Part shown: positions 35,880-45,868 of the stretch, in pieces
Layout: each line of letters starts with the position of its first letter
How positions within the stretch are numbered: the first letter of the stretch is position 1
Assembly (NCBI GenBank): GCA_903871875.1
Contig: CAIQIR010000072.1
Coordinates: 49,925 to 113,924 of the forward strand
Length of the DNA: 64,000 nucleotides
Origin: an uncultured Schlesneria sp.
GTDB lineage: Bacteria > Planctomycetota > Planctomycetia > Planctomycetales > Planctomycetaceae
Direction: 5' to 3'
The notes under the pieces: model-generated
Seen by the model: the letters and a program-made list of their open reading frames with translations, nothing else
What the model was told of the DNA's origin: nothing
Database searches by the model: none
Translations under genes and position numbers: made by a program

Positions 35880-38800
35880 TTATTCTTCGATCGCGGTCTG
35901 TCGTCTGACCAGGTCATTGACAACTTCCGAATGCTGTGAAATGTCTCGCTGAAGTCGTTGAGTGGCCGAACCATAACCCAGCCGCCGGGCGAGGAATTGA
36001 AAATCATCTCCCAGACCGGCCGAAACGGTCAGATCACGCGCATCACCCCGAACCATGCGCAAGGCATCGATCAGCCGACGAAAGAACCCATACGCATCCT
36101 GTAACGAGCGGTGTTCGGAATCCGACAACACCCCCACGCGGCGCATTTCGTCCATCGCCAATCGCGTATTCGTGACACGCAAGCTGGCATGCCGCAGTCC
36201 ATGCGTGATCTGCATCGCCTGCACGAGATATTCAACATCCACCAGACCGCCCGGGCTGAGCTTGGCGTTGAATTCGCCAGCGGCCACCAGTTGCCTGACC
36301 TGACGCTCGCGCATCGCCCGCATCGAGGCATAGTCAAACGGCGGGCCTTCATACAGGAACCGGTCACGTAGCGTGATCAATTTCTCGCCCAGCCCCGGAT
36401 CGCCCGTGATTGGCCGCAGCTTGACCAGGGCTTGTCGTTCATAGGGCCAGGCCGCACCGTTGGGATCGAAGTAGCGGCGGAAAGCGTCGAGCGACACCGC
36501 CAGCGGCCCCGATCGTCCGTACGGTCGAAGCCTGAGATCGATGTGAAAAATCCCTTCCTGCCGCGCCCGAATCGCATGCACGCAGGCTTCGACCAACCGC
36601 TGATAGAAGGTCGCGTTGGCGATCGATTCCTTCCCGTCCGTCATTCCATCATCGTCATAGACGAACATCAATTCGATATCTGAAGCGAAGCCCAATTCGC
36701 GGCCACCGCATTTGCCCAATGCACAAACGACCAGCGAAGCACGTTCGCCGTCCGGCCGTTTTGGCACTCCGAAGCGGTTGTGGAATTCTTGTTCGCAGAG
36801 CTGCAGGCTGGTTGCGACAATCACTTCTGCCACGTCGGTCAATTCTTCGGCGAAGCGATCGAAGTCACCGCAGCGGCCCAGAATGTGCCTGAGGTCGATC
36901 CGGAACATTTCGCGATCTTTGAAATCATTCAACCGCTGGCGCCGTTCGGTCGGATCGTTGGTTGCCGCCAGTTCGACCGCCAGATCACGCCACAGCAGCG
37001 TCTTTGATTTGGCCTCTTCGATTCCCTCGATATCGCTCAAGACGGGGAACAAATTCGCGTATTGCAGCCGCAGAAAGTCTTCCCATAGAAAATCGCTGAC
37101 GCCCAGCACTTGGGCCAGGGCATTCAGCACTTCGGGCCGGTCCAGCGACGACAGTTGTTCGGTCCAGTCCGGCTGCTGAAACAGCTCGCCCAGAAACGAC
37201 CGAAAGTGCAAGAGGGCCGCTTCCGGATTGGGGGAACCGGGAAGCAGGTGCGTGAAATGCTTGATCAGCACGATCGCCGCCTGCAGCTCTTGCTTGCGTC
37301 GTTCATCGTGAATCTTGCCGTGCCGCTGCGCATCGGTCACATACAGCGTATCGGCCACGGAACTGCCCTCCGAGCAGATCACCACCTGTTCGACAGCGAT
37401 GCCGCACAGCGCCAACGCGTTCGTCAGTTCGTACAGAAATCCGATCGTGTCTTCGCCACGAATATGCAGCACCGTAAAGCGGTCATGCGCTTGATTGTCA
37501 AAACTGACCTCCAGCGGACTGGGTTTCGTCGCGAGATCGGGCGAATCCTCGAGCGCTTCGGCGACGCGCGAGGCGAGGCGTCCCTGAGCCTCAGTCCCGC
37601 GTCCGGCTTGAGCCAGATGCACCAGCTGCGTCAGGTCGGATTCATACCGGTGCCACACTTCGGACATCACCACTTCAACCGACGATCGCACGGTGAACAC
37701 ATCGACGAAATCGCGAAAACTGTCTTTGGACCGGCCGGGCATCGCCGCAATCTGACCGGTCGAGGCGAAGCCTTCGACAATGTCGAAGCCGTACACGAAC
37801 AGCAGGCCGCAGATCAGTGACAATTCCCCCGGCTGATCAATGCCCAGTACGCGCACCCGCCATGTGCCGTCGGAATGCGGTTCGGCCAGCACCCGGACCG
37901 GTCGATCCTCAGTAATTGATCCCACCAATTTTAGATGCTGCTTACGTTCGGCTTCGGTAAAGACCGTTTCATAAGTCGCGATCGGCTTGGCCCCGGCCGT
38001 TTTCCCCGGAGTGGTGACACAATCGCCGATCGCCATCGAAGGGGCCTCGTTCGGTTCACGCCCAGCCGTGGCCACGGTGGTGGGAGGCGCCGCCGTCACA
38101 TACTTATCGTAGACCGCTCGAATGGCATAACAGTGTTGGCGGTAGTGAAACAGCAGGTGCTCGCCATCGCGGAAATCCAATCGGCGGGCGAGGGCCGTCA
38201 TCTCACGCGAATCGGTGGGGAGCGAATGCTCCTGGCGATTGTGCAGCAGCTGCAACGAATGCTCGATCGTCCGCAGAAAAACGTAACCGTCCGACAAGCA
38301 GCGATATTCATCAGCATGAATCAAGTCGAAATCGGCGAGACGGACCAGCGAATCGAGTGTATTCGCCGATCGAATTTGCGGGACGCGCTGTCCATGCACC
38401 AGTTGCAGCGTCTGCACCACGAACTCGATATCCCGAATCGACCCGCTGCCCGATTTCACTTCGCCGAAGGCGCGGCCGCGCCGTTCCAATTGAGCTTCAA
38501 TCTGCGACTTGGCCGACCGGACACTGGCTCGCACTTCTTCCGCCGGATGACCGACGATCAACGACGACGCTTCCCGCAGTAAACTACGTCCGACCGCGAA
38601 ATCGCCCGCCACGACGCGAGCCTTGAGCAACGCCTGCTTTTCCCACAATTCTGCCTGATTGCGGAGATAATCGAGATACGCAGGCACCTGCACCACCAGT
38701 TCACCCGCCCGGCCCCAGGGCCGCAGCCGCATGTCGACACGATAGAGAAAACCTTCCCCCGTCGCGTCTTGCAAGGCTTTGATCAGCCGCTGCGCGAGCG

Positions 38801-39599
38801 TCAGTACCGAGATCTCATGCTTGGCCGAACCTTCTGCGGCCACACCGGTGTTTGCCGTCGCAATCGGTTCGAGTTTGGCTTTTTGCGACAGGAAAATCAG
38901 ATCGATGTCCGAACTGTAGTTCAATTCCTCGCCGCCGAGTTTGCCCATGGCCAGTACGGCGAATCCGCTGGGTTTTACCGCGAGTTCCGTCGCCACCAAC
39001 TGCAGACAGGCTTCGATCATTCCTTCGGCCAGTAGGCTGAGCTGCACCGTGGCGGCACGAAAGTCGACCAGGCCAAACGCGTCGCAGACCCCGATGCGCA
39101 GCAGTTCCGATCGGTGATAGCGGCGTAAGGCATCCAGTTTTCCGGCAAACGCAGGTGCGGTGTCAGCGGCGGCCAGGGCCGCATCGATGAATTCGCCTCG
39201 TGTCTTCAGATCGGCCAGCAGACGATGCTGAATCAATTGGCGCAGAGCCAGTGGCTCACGCAGCAGGGTTTCGGTCAGGTAGCGGCTGCCGGCAAACAAC
39301 TTCACCAGCATCTCGATCGCCCGCGGATTCTCGATCAAGAACTGATACAGTTCGGTCGGGTTGCCCGAGCGTTGAACGAACCGTTCGAAATCGACGAGTA
39401 ACTCATCCGCCTCGGCCATGTCCGAGATCAGCCGCACCAGCCTCGACAAACACTCCACGGAATTCTTCGGACCCGAAAGCGACTTCAGCCGGGCCTTGGC
39501 TTCACGAAGATCGCGGAAACCGATGTCGTTTAAGCGTTCAAATAGCGCGAGTTGCAACGCGTCATTTTCGGCGATCAGCGGGGGTGATTCGTCATTCAT
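35880..39599 (-). CDS. glnE: Glutamine synthetase adenylyltransferase/deadenylase with ACT-like insert
   Basis: 1239 residues against about 950 for E. coli GlnE. GlnE adds and removes AMP on a Tyr of glutamine synthetase in response to nitrogen status. The N-terminal nucleotidyltransferase (deadenylase side) has GGEELNYSSDIDLIFL with D231 and D233, then GEGFLYRVDMRLRPWG. The C-terminal one (adenylase) has GGRELGFASDIELMFVYDDD near residue 976 and GIFHIDLRLRPYGRSG. Between them, about 560-800, sit two ACT-like segments: VRVLGIDQPGELSLICGLLF and TVLHIRGEDTIGFLYELTNA. These resemble the C-terminal ACT pair of GlnD and could bind glutamine or another amino acid. Both catalytic halves look intact. 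No glnA or glnB is nearby. Confidence 0.93.
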   Translation of the reverse strand: MNDESPPLIAENDALQLALFERLNDIGFRDLREAKARLKSLSGPKNSVECLSRLVRLISDMAEADELLVDFERFVQRSGNPTELYQFLIENPRAIEMLVKLFAGSRYLTETLLREPLALRQLIQHRLLADLKTRGEFIDAALAAADTAPAFAGKLDALRRYHRSELLRIGVCDAFGLVDFRAATVQLSLLAEGMIEACLQLVATELAVKPSGFAVLAMGKLGGEELNYSSDIDLIFLSQKAKLEPIATANTGVAAEGSAKHEISVLTLAQRLIKALQDATGEGFLYRVDMRLRPWGRAGELVVQVPAYLDYLRNQAELWEKQALLKARVVAGDFAVGRSLLREASSLIVGHPAEEVRASVRSAKSQIEAQLERRGRAFGEVKSGSGSIRDIEFVVQTLQLVHGQRVPQIRSANTLDSLVRLADFDLIHADEYRCLSDGYVFLRTIEHSLQLLHNRQEHSLPTDSREMTALARRLDFRDGEHLLFHYRQHCYAIRAVYDKYVTAAPPTTVATAGREPNEAPSMAIGDCVTTPGKTAGAKPIATYETVFTEAERKQHLKLVGSITEDRPVRVLAEPHSDGTWRVRVLGIDQPGELSLICGLLFVYGFDIVEGFASTGQIAAMPGRSKDSFRDFVDVFTVRSSVEVVMSEVWHRYESDLTQLVHLAQAGRGTEAQGRLASRVAEALEDSPDLATKPSPLEVSFDNQAHDRFTVLHIRGEDTIGFLYELTNALALCGIAVEQVVICSEGSSVADTLYVTDAQRHGKIHDERRKQELQAAIVLIKHFTHLLPGSPNPEAALLHFRSFLGELFQQPDWTEQLSSLDRPEVLNALAQVLGVSDFLWEDFLRLQYANLFPVLSDIEGIEEAKSKTLLWRDLAVELAATNDPTERRQRLNDFKDREMFRIDLRHILGRCGDFDRFAEELTDVAEVIVATSLQLCEQEFHNRFGVPKRPDGERASLVVCALGKCGGRELGFASDIELMFVYDDDGMTDGKESIANATFYQRLVEACVHAIRARQEGIFHIDLRLRPYGRSGPLAVSLDAFRRYFDPNGAAWPYERQALVKLRPITGDPGLGEKLITLRDRFLYEGPPFDYASMRAMRERQVRQLVAAGEFNAKLSPGGLVDVEYLVQAMQITHGLRHASLRVTNTRLAMDEMRRVGVLSDSEHRSLQDAYGFFRRLIDALRMVRGDARDLTVSAGLGDDFQFLARRLGYGSATQRLQRDISQHSEVVNDLVRRQTAIEE

Positions 39600-39958
39600 A
39601 CCAGAACCCTACCAAATGCGCCGCCACTGTGCGAAGTGGCGTTTTTGAAATTGAGTTTTCGTGTCGACGCCCGTTCGCGCGTCGAATCCGGCGGCCTCGG
39701 CCCGAGATGGCCTGATCATGTACAGGCAACCACCCGACGGCGAACATGCGAGTGATGGAAACACCGATTCCGCTCGCCGAAAGACCGCATCCGTTGGCCA
39801 CTGATTCGGTCAGGGGAACAGCCCCCGCCTCATGAAAACGGGCGGTGGGGTTGCAGACCTGGCGGACGCAGAGTTCAATCAACAATGTCTGATGGAAGAA
39901 CCTGACACACGGGGATTCCATTCCTTCACTGCCATCCTTCCTGAAAAGTTGAGATCCG
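39600..39958 (+). other. Divergent intergenic region between glnE and a propeller gene
   Basis: About 360 bp that should contain both promoters. No supported gene; open frames on either strand lack ribosome sites. A short dyad (CGACGC with GCGTCG near 39664-39684) is present, of uncertain meaning. Confidence 0.45.
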
Positions 39959-41260
39959 ATGCGTCGTTTCCTGTCTGTCACGTTTTTGGCCTGTTTTTTC
40001 GCGGTATCGATCGTCAGCACCTGGGCCAATGAGCCTCGCAAAATCGATGACGGCGGACTGGGTTCCACGACCAGTCGCGACTGGCCCTGGTGGCGCGGCC
40101 CCCAACGAAACGGCGTCGCCGCCGCCGATCAACAGCCTCCGCTGCACTGGAGCGATACGGAAAATGTCCTTTGGAAAACGGCCATTCCCGGTCGAGGTCA
40201 CAGTTCGCCGACGATTGTGGGCGATCAGATCTTTTTGCTGACGGCCGAACAAGAACGCCTGTCCCAGTCGGTGATCTGTTATCACCGCGAAACGGGGAAG
40301 CAATTGTGGCAGACGGAAGTTCATCACGGAGAATTCAATCCCTCGAACGCCAAGGCCAACGACAAAAGTACTTTTGCCAATTCGACGGTCGCCTGCGACG
40401 GCGAACGCATTTTTGCCAATTTTTTGCATGACGGCGCGATCTATACGACAGCCCTGGATCTGAACGGCAAACAACTGTGGCAGGAAAAGATCACCGATTA
40501 TGTCTTGCATCAGGGCTTTGCTTCATCTCCCGCCGTCTACCACCACCTGGTGATTGTGTCAGCCGACAATAAAGGCACCGGAGCGATCGCCGCCCTGGAA
40601 CGCACGACGGGAAAAGTGGTCTGGAAGAATGAACGTCCAAAGTTGCCCAATTATACGTCTCCGATCATTCTGAATGTCGCGGGGCGGGAACAACTGATTT
40701 TCAGCGGCTGTAATCTGGTCACCAGTTTTGATCCGCTGACCGGTAAGACCATTTGGGAAATCAACGGCTCGACCGAAGAATGTGTCACCTCGACCGTGAC
40801 CGACGGGCAATTGATTTATACCAGTGGCGGCTACCCCCGAAATCATCTGTCCGCCGTGCATGCCGATGGCTCGGGCAAAGTCGCCTGGGAAAATGGAAGT
40901 CGCGTTTACGTTCCTTCGATGTTGATGAAGGATGGCTACCTGTATGCGATGCTCGACGCGGGCGTCGCGACCTGCTGGAAAAGCGATACGGGAAAAGAAA
41001 TGTGGAAGCAGCGGATCGGCGGAGCCTTTACCGCCTCGCCCGTGCTGGTCGGCGACAACATTTATGCCACCAGCGAAGCGGGCAAGACCGTCATTTTTAA
41101 AGCGTCACCCGAGGGATACTCGGAAATCGCGGAAAACCAACTGGGGGAAGACGCCTTCGCAACCCCCACCATTTGCGGCGGTCGCATCTACATGCGAGCC
41201 GCCACGACCATCGATGGCAAACGCCAGGAATCGTTGTATTGCCTGGGTGACAAAAAATAA
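39959..41260 (+). CDS. Exported PQQ-like beta-propeller protein
   Basis: 433 residues. The signal peptide is clear (MRRFLSVTFLACFFAVSIVS, then TWANEP). The mature protein is a PQQ-binding-like eight-bladed propeller of the planctomycete type: DWPWWRGPQRNGVAA opening, ENVLWKTAIPGRGHSSP, SVICYHRETGKQLWQ, and repeats such as SYGKV/TGKVVWKNE and TGKEMWKQRIGGAF. Despite the name, most such proteins do not bind PQQ and act as periplasmic scaffolds or are related to BamB. It ends 14 bp from the convergent symporter gene. Function not resolved. Confidence 0.9.
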   Translation: MRRFLSVTFLACFFAVSIVSTWANEPRKIDDGGLGSTTSRDWPWWRGPQRNGVAAADQQPPLHWSDTENVLWKTAIPGRGHSSPTIVGDQIFLLTAEQERLSQSVICYHRETGKQLWQTEVHHGEFNPSNAKANDKSTFANSTVACDGERIFANFLHDGAIYTTALDLNGKQLWQEKITDYVLHQGFASSPAVYHHLVIVSADNKGTGAIAALERTTGKVVWKNERPKLPNYTSPIILNVAGREQLIFSGCNLVTSFDPLTGKTIWEINGSTEECVTSTVTDGQLIYTSGGYPRNHLSAVHADGSGKVAWENGSRVYVPSMLMKDGYLYAMLDAGVATCWKSDTGKEMWKQRIGGAFTASPVLVGDNIYATSEAGKTVIFKASPEGYSEIAENQLGEDAFATPTICGGRIYMRAATTIDGKRQESLYCLGDKK

Positions 41261-41274
41261 GTTCAAATCGCCGA

Positions 41275-43032
41275 TCAAGCGACGACGGTCGTCTTGCGAC
41301 CGCTGGTCATCAGCGAGACCACGATCAGCGTCAGAAAACCGAGCGGAATCGTCACCAGTCCCGGCTGACTGAAGGGAACGCAGGCCAGCGCCGCTGCTTG
41401 ATCGGCCGTGTAGCCATAAACCTTTTGGAACGTATCCGCGCTGAGCAGAATCCAGCCCAGCGAACTGAACAGGCCGACAAAGATCGCCGCCGTGATCCCC
41501 TGTTTCGTCGTTCGGTCCCAGAACAACAGCATCACCAGCGACGGCAAATTGGCCGATGCCGCCACGCTGAAGGCCCAGCCGACCAGGAACCCGGCGTTCA
41601 TATCCTTGAACAGAATCCCCAGCACGATGGCAATCACACCGACCACCACCGCCGCGATTTTGCCGGCTTTCACCTTTTCGTGATCGGCCAGTTCCAGCCG
41701 CAGCACACTGCTCATCAGGTCATGCACGACCGCACCGCTGGCAGCGACAATCAGTCCGCTGACCGTTCCCAGCACCGTGGTAAAGGCGATGGCCGAAATC
41801 ACGGCGAACAGCGTCTCGCCAAAGCCCTTGGCCAAGAGGGGAGCGGCCATGTTCGAATCGGTCAGATCCAATGTGCCGCTGGTCATCGCCCCCAGCCCCA
41901 GGAACAGGGTCAGCACATAAAACACGCCGATCGTGCCGATGCCGACGACCGTACTGAGTCGGGCCGCCGCCTGGTTTTTGACCGTGTAATAGCGGATCAG
42001 AATATGCGGCAGCGATGCGGTCCCGCAGAACAGGGCCAGCATCAGCGACACGAAATCGAGTCGCGCCGTCCATTGATCCTTCTGCAGACCTTTGAAGAGC
42101 GGACTATTCCCCGGCCGCAGGACCTTGGCACCGCTGGTGGGCTGTGGCGACCAGGTGGTCGTCTTTTCCCCGTCGACCACGGTTTCCTTTTTGGACCACA
42201 GCACGATTTCACTCTGTTGCAGGGTCGCGAGGTACTCGATCGGCCCCAGTGGCCCGGTTTCCGTTTTGCCATTCGGCAGCTTGCTGAGATGCCCTACCGG
42301 CCGCAAATCGGCTTGCCCCGCACTGGATCCGTGCGGCGTGCCGTTGACGAACCTGGTGCCATCGGATTTCACGACCAGCGTTTGCGGTGCGTTCGCCGCT
42401 TCACTCGAATCGACCTTCAGGCCGCGATTCAGAATCATCACCGTCAGAATTCCGCTGAACAGCACCAGCAGCGACCCTTTGATGAACTGCACATAAGTGG
42501 TACTGACCATGCCCGCCGTCGCCACGATCAGCACGACCACGATGCCGACCATCACCACGCCAACTTCATGGGGAAATCCCAGCAGCGGCTTGATCAGCGA
42601 TCCCGCGCCAACCATCTGTGGGATCAGGTAGAACACACTGACGACCAGCGTACTGATGCCTGCGGCCAGAGTAATTCCACGCGATTGAAACTGGCTGTTG
42701 AGCGCATCGGCAAACGTGTACTTGCCCAATCGCTTCAGCGGTTCCGCCACGACGAACAGGGCCACCACCCACCCGGCCAGAAAGCCGATCGAATACAGAA
42801 AACCGTCATAGCCGAAGAACGCGATTGTCCCACAGATCCCCAGGAACGACGCGGCGGATAAGTAGTCGCCCGCGAAGGCAACTCCGTTCACAAACCAGTG
42901 AATCTGTCCACCGGCGGCGAAATAGCCCGAGGCCGATTTGGTCTTGGCCGCGAAGTAGAAGCTCAACCCCAGCGTGATGGCCACAAAAATGCCAAATACG
43001 ATGACCGACATGAAGGAGGGATGATGAATCAT
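41275..43032 (-). CDS. Sodium/solute symporter, cation/acetate symporter type (ActP-like)
   Basis: 585 residues with about 13 membrane helices. Solute:sodium symporter family marks: KTKSASGYFAAGGQIHWFVN, GVAFAGDYLSAASFLGICGT, GRLITLAAGISTLV-type spacing in GITLAAGISTLVVS, and GFPHEVGVVMVGIVVVLIVA. A soluble segment of about 100 residues (about 215-320) interrupts the membrane core, a known trait of ActP-like proteins with an extended loop. It should import acetate or a similar short monocarboxylate with Na+. The DUF485 protein encoded 124 bp upstream on the same strand is the usual partner (YjcH), which supports the assignment. Overall reading as ActP-like is strong; exact substrate is inferred. 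Confidence 0.88.
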   Translation of the reverse strand: MIHHPSFMSVIVFGIFVAITLGLSFYFAAKTKSASGYFAAGGQIHWFVNGVAFAGDYLSAASFLGICGTIAFFGYDGFLYSIGFLAGWVVALFVVAEPLKRLGKYTFADALNSQFQSRGITLAAGISTLVVSVFYLIPQMVGAGSLIKPLLGFPHEVGVVMVGIVVVLIVATAGMVSTTYVQFIKGSLLVLFSGILTVMILNRGLKVDSSEAANAPQTLVVKSDGTRFVNGTPHGSSAGQADLRPVGHLSKLPNGKTETGPLGPIEYLATLQQSEIVLWSKKETVVDGEKTTTWSPQPTSGAKVLRPGNSPLFKGLQKDQWTARLDFVSLMLALFCGTASLPHILIRYYTVKNQAAARLSTVVGIGTIGVFYVLTLFLGLGAMTSGTLDLTDSNMAAPLLAKGFGETLFAVISAIAFTTVLGTVSGLIVAASGAVVHDLMSSVLRLELADHEKVKAGKIAAVVVGVIAIVLGILFKDMNAGFLVGWAFSVAASANLPSLVMLLFWDRTTKQGITAAIFVGLFSSLGWILLSADTFQKVYGYTADQAAALACVPFSQPGLVTIPLGFLTLIVVSLMTSGRKTTVVA

Positions 43033-43156
43033 GGAACGGGTGTTTCACACAAAGATGATGAAATCAGAGCAGAAGAAATCGGATGGCCGATCGGTCGCCA
43101 GACACTCCCCGCAGGGATTTGTCGTGAGTCCGGGCAAGCCAGGTTCGCCCCGCCGG

Positions 43157-43432
43157 TTAAGTCGTTGATCGGCCGCGACACAACCAGCAGTAGACCAGGG
43201 CCAGCAGCATGGCGATGACGATCAAAGCCAGACCATATAGGACCGCCAGATTGAGTCCCCAGGCGGGAGTCGCTTCCATCAAATCCGGGCGACAGGCATT
43301 CAGTCCCACAAACCCGCCGTAGATCGCCAGATAGAAGAGGAACATCACCATCCCGTACCGGGCGTTCCGGGCCGCGATCAGCGGGTCTTCGACCTCTTTG
43401 GGATGTTCAATTGCGTGATCCAAACCGGCCAT
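43157..43432 (-). CDS. DUF485 membrane protein (YjcH-like), symporter partner
   Basis: 91 residues with two membrane helices: YGMVMFLFYLAIYGGFVGLN and LAVLYGLALIVIAMLLALVY. The DUF485 family is encoded next to ActP symporters in many bacteria, which matches the arrangement here. The N-terminus is soluble and acidic (HAIEHPKEVEDPLIAARNAR). Its biochemical role is not established; it is assumed to be a small subunit or stabiliser of the symporter. Confidence 0.85.
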   Translation of the reverse strand: MAGLDHAIEHPKEVEDPLIAARNARYGMVMFLFYLAIYGGFVGLNACRPDLMEATPAWGLNLAVLYGLALIVIAMLLALVYCWLCRGRSTT

Positions 43433-43611
43433 AACTTGATCTCACTGAAAATACCCGTCGGAAACGGCTGCCGCAGGTGCCCGCGGAAGCCTGAATGGGA
43501 GCCAGCAGGAATATCACGCCACGCTCGCCATCGCAACCACCGCGCCCACGTTCGCAAGGGGCAAACGTTCGCCGGTCCCAGAGCCATCCGGGAACCGATT
43601 TGTCAAATTGT

Positions 43612-43701
43612 GTTGGCAAAGTTGGCCAAGTTGGCAAACATCCCTGTTTTGTAGCGTTTGAGCCCTGTTTGTCATTTGGCAACGTTGGCCAGGTTGGCCA
43701 A
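43612..43701. repeat. Pair of 3 x 9-bp arrays built on GTTGGCCAA
   Basis: Three 9-mers (GTTGGCAAA, GTTGGCCAA, GTTGGCAAA) occupy 43612-43638. A second set (TTTGGCAAC, GTTGGCCAG, GTTGGCCAA) occupies 43675-43701, exactly 63 bp later. Each set contains the palindrome TTGGCCAA, so arms within and between arrays can pair. Confidence 0.9.
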
Positions 43702-44507
43702 GTACTCGGTTTCGCGGCACTTGGCAGACCAACGATCCCTCGGCGCGCGATTTCGCTCCGTGCAGGGACTCGGCGGTCCGCGCCGACGTGCAGTCCGATA
43801 ACCCGTCCTGACGAATCAGGCAACTTGGACTGTTGACCGGGTTCCAGCTGCTCTGTGCGACATGTTCCGAGTCCACTCGCAAGAGTGCCGAGCCCAGCAG
43901 CAACCCCCAGCATGACAACCAGCCACAGGCTGTCCGCAAGATCGGTGGCCCCACGAACCCCCGCCGTTGGCCAGATCGTGCCAGGCCGCAACGTCGATCC
44001 GGCTCGCCGGTTTCCTGATCCACGGCCGCAGACCGACGAACGTTCCCCTCGCTCACACCAGGTTGAGCAGCCCGGACCGCGCGCAGCCAGACCACGACGG
44101 TGTCTAACGTTCCCGGTTCCTGCGACCGAATTGTCTGTTCACGGTTCATTTCTTCCCCCTTCAATGACCTCGCGCAATACGTTTGTGTCACTATCATATC
44201 GCGGCGACATAACGTGTCTAGTGATCTTGTCGCTTTTCTGCAATTTTTCTGGAAAGTTTTTTTGGCGGGTTGAAAGTGGTGCGAAACGGGCTGACGAGCG
44301 GAGGATCAGACCGCAATTGCCGAAGTTTCTATTGCGTCAGGGACGTCGCTCTTCGACCGAAAAAACGCATTGGACAAAGACGCATTGGGGTCTGGAATCG
44401 ACCGCAGAAGTTCACGCAGGAAGTCACCGTTGAGTTCCGTCATCGGGTGTCATCCGTTTCGTCCGTTTGTCGCAGACCAAGCAGAAACCATCGCGGCCGG
44501 AAATGGT

Positions 44508-44599
44508 TGAACATCTTGAACAGATTGAGCATCTTCCTATTTCTCACGCTCCAAAAGCAGATGTCCAAGATGTTCAGTTTGAACACCTTGAGTACCTTG
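44508..44599. repeat. Second paired 9-bp-period array with an 11-bp inverted repeat
   Basis: GAACATCTT, GAACAGATT and GAGCATCTT follow one another at 44509-44535. After about 30 bp, a related set continues to 44599 with AACACCTTG-type units. TGAACATCTTG (44508-44518) is exactly inverted as CAAGATGTTCA (44566-44576). The layout echoes the array at 43612. Confidence 0.85.
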
Positions 44600-45227
44600 T
44601 TCTGGCTGATGACCACCCCGACCGGGATTGGCCCCGGTCAAACGCCCTACGGCTACGTAACGGACGAGGCGGCTATCAGGCAGCTGTCGTGTAAAAACCT
44701 TCTCTGCACGAAAAACGGCGATTCCGTTCGGCGACTGTGATGCACCCTCTTGGGGCGGCCGCCACCGCGGTCGATTCAATGCAACCAATCGCGGCCACCC
44801 TGCTGAGGACTGCACACAAGACCTGCCCCTCGTCGCCCGTCGACGGGCAATCACAATTCGCACCGACCAATCAGCAAGAAGCAAGAAGCTCCAGCAATAC
44901 ATCCAGGCCGTGAGCAATACGATGATTTCCCGAAGGTGCCTCACGATTTACGGTCACAGAGACGGCCGAGTTGTCCGCCGCTGATCCATAACACATTTGG
45001 CGGTCGGGATGAACCAAACGCAAATTGGATCACCGATCCAACAGGCGATCCGATTGACGAATGGATTTTTCTAATCCCAACTGAAAATAGGGCAAATGAC
45101 GGGCACGGAATGAATAATTCGCCAGCTGTACCGGTAGATCGCGACCCACCGAATTCATGTATGAGCACAAGGGCTGCATCAACATATTACAAGATCCGTC
45201 CGCGAAGTTGACGGCGGACGTTTTTAA

Positions 45228-45868
45228 GTCACATACTGCAACAAGTCACACCGAGTCACGTATAATCTTAGGATCCTCGAACGAAATTGGGGCCATATTG
45301 TTGAATCGGGAGGGGGCGGTGCGAGAGTCGAACCGGGAAATAACGGACCATCTAATTCCTCTTCTGGCAGCCCTGGTGGCTCGACAGACGGGGCAGCTGA
45401 CACGGGCCATGGAGGGCAACCCGGCGACTCACCCGAGTCAATTGCGGATCGGCAGGCAACCTTGGATTGGTTGCGAAAGCGAAGTTGCGATCCGGTTGAG
45501 ATCTTGGAATGGATCGAGAATCTAAACCCCAAGACGGCGATCACTCCGGCAGAACCGCGATCGAGTGTACACGGATTTAATTCGCGGAACTTGCGAACGA
45601 CCTACACCTTGGCGGATTCAACCCTGGATGAGCGCAGAACGGCGTCGTTGCGAGCGCTTCGACTAATTGAAGAGGTTGGACTCCCATTTAGGGCAAGGAA
45701 CGTTCTTCTCAACGCGACGCTTGCGAAGAACGCAATTCATTTACTAAGCATCTTCGACGCGACCGAGGCCACTGGCGCCGTAATGCGAATGAGGTCGGAC
45801 GACATGATCGAGGAGTGGTTCACGCGGCGGCGAATAGCGGAAATGGACCACGACCATGTTTCGCGGCT
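45228..45868 (+). pseudogene. Unassigned open frame ending at the kinase break
   Basis: A frame without an ATG start is open from 45228 to beyond 45868. It encodes a Gly/Ser/Pro-rich stretch (about 20 residues) and then a helical segment (RTASLRALRLIEEVGLPF, RNVLLNATLAKNAIHLLSIF). Codon choice (AGG, ATA, CTA) differs from the neighbours. No family is recognised. It ends out of frame with the histidine kinase exactly where the kinase PAS homology begins, so it may be foreign or rearranged DNA. It could also be non-coding. Confidence 0.35.

Larger units (their letters stand above)
43433..45227. other. Gene-poor, apparently decayed region with 9-bp repeat arrays
   Basis: About 1.8 kb without a convincing gene, flanked by the symporter pair and a truncated histidine kinase. 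Open frames on both strands overlap each other and break often. One minus-strand frame has a good GGGGGAAG before an ATG at 44149 (MNREQTIRSQEPGTLDTVVV) but soon becomes Cys/Arg-rich and unlike protein; a TM-like segment (LWLVVMLGVAAGLGTLASGL) lies in a different frame, so this may be a frameshifted relic. Two arrays with a 9-bp period are annotated separately. Confidence 0.5.

Noticed and set aside
41398..42861. 487-residue plus-strand frame opposite the symporter gene.
   Set aside because: Rich in Gln, His, Arg and Asp as expected for the complement of a membrane-protein gene; no domain or ribosome site.
43514..44149. Minus-strand frame of about 211 residues with a good ribosome site before its ATG.
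   Set aside because: After about 30 residues it becomes Cys/Arg/Ser-rich, overlaps the 9-bp repeats and competes with another frame; possibly a frameshifted relic but not a supported gene.
43612..44599. Possibility that the repeat arrays form a CRISPR.
   Set aside because: Units are 9 bp, contiguous and without unique spacers; no cas genes are in the window.
45261..45266. TATAAT as a possible promoter -10 before the kinase region.
   Set aside because: No -35-like hexamer at the proper distance, and no intact gene start follows.
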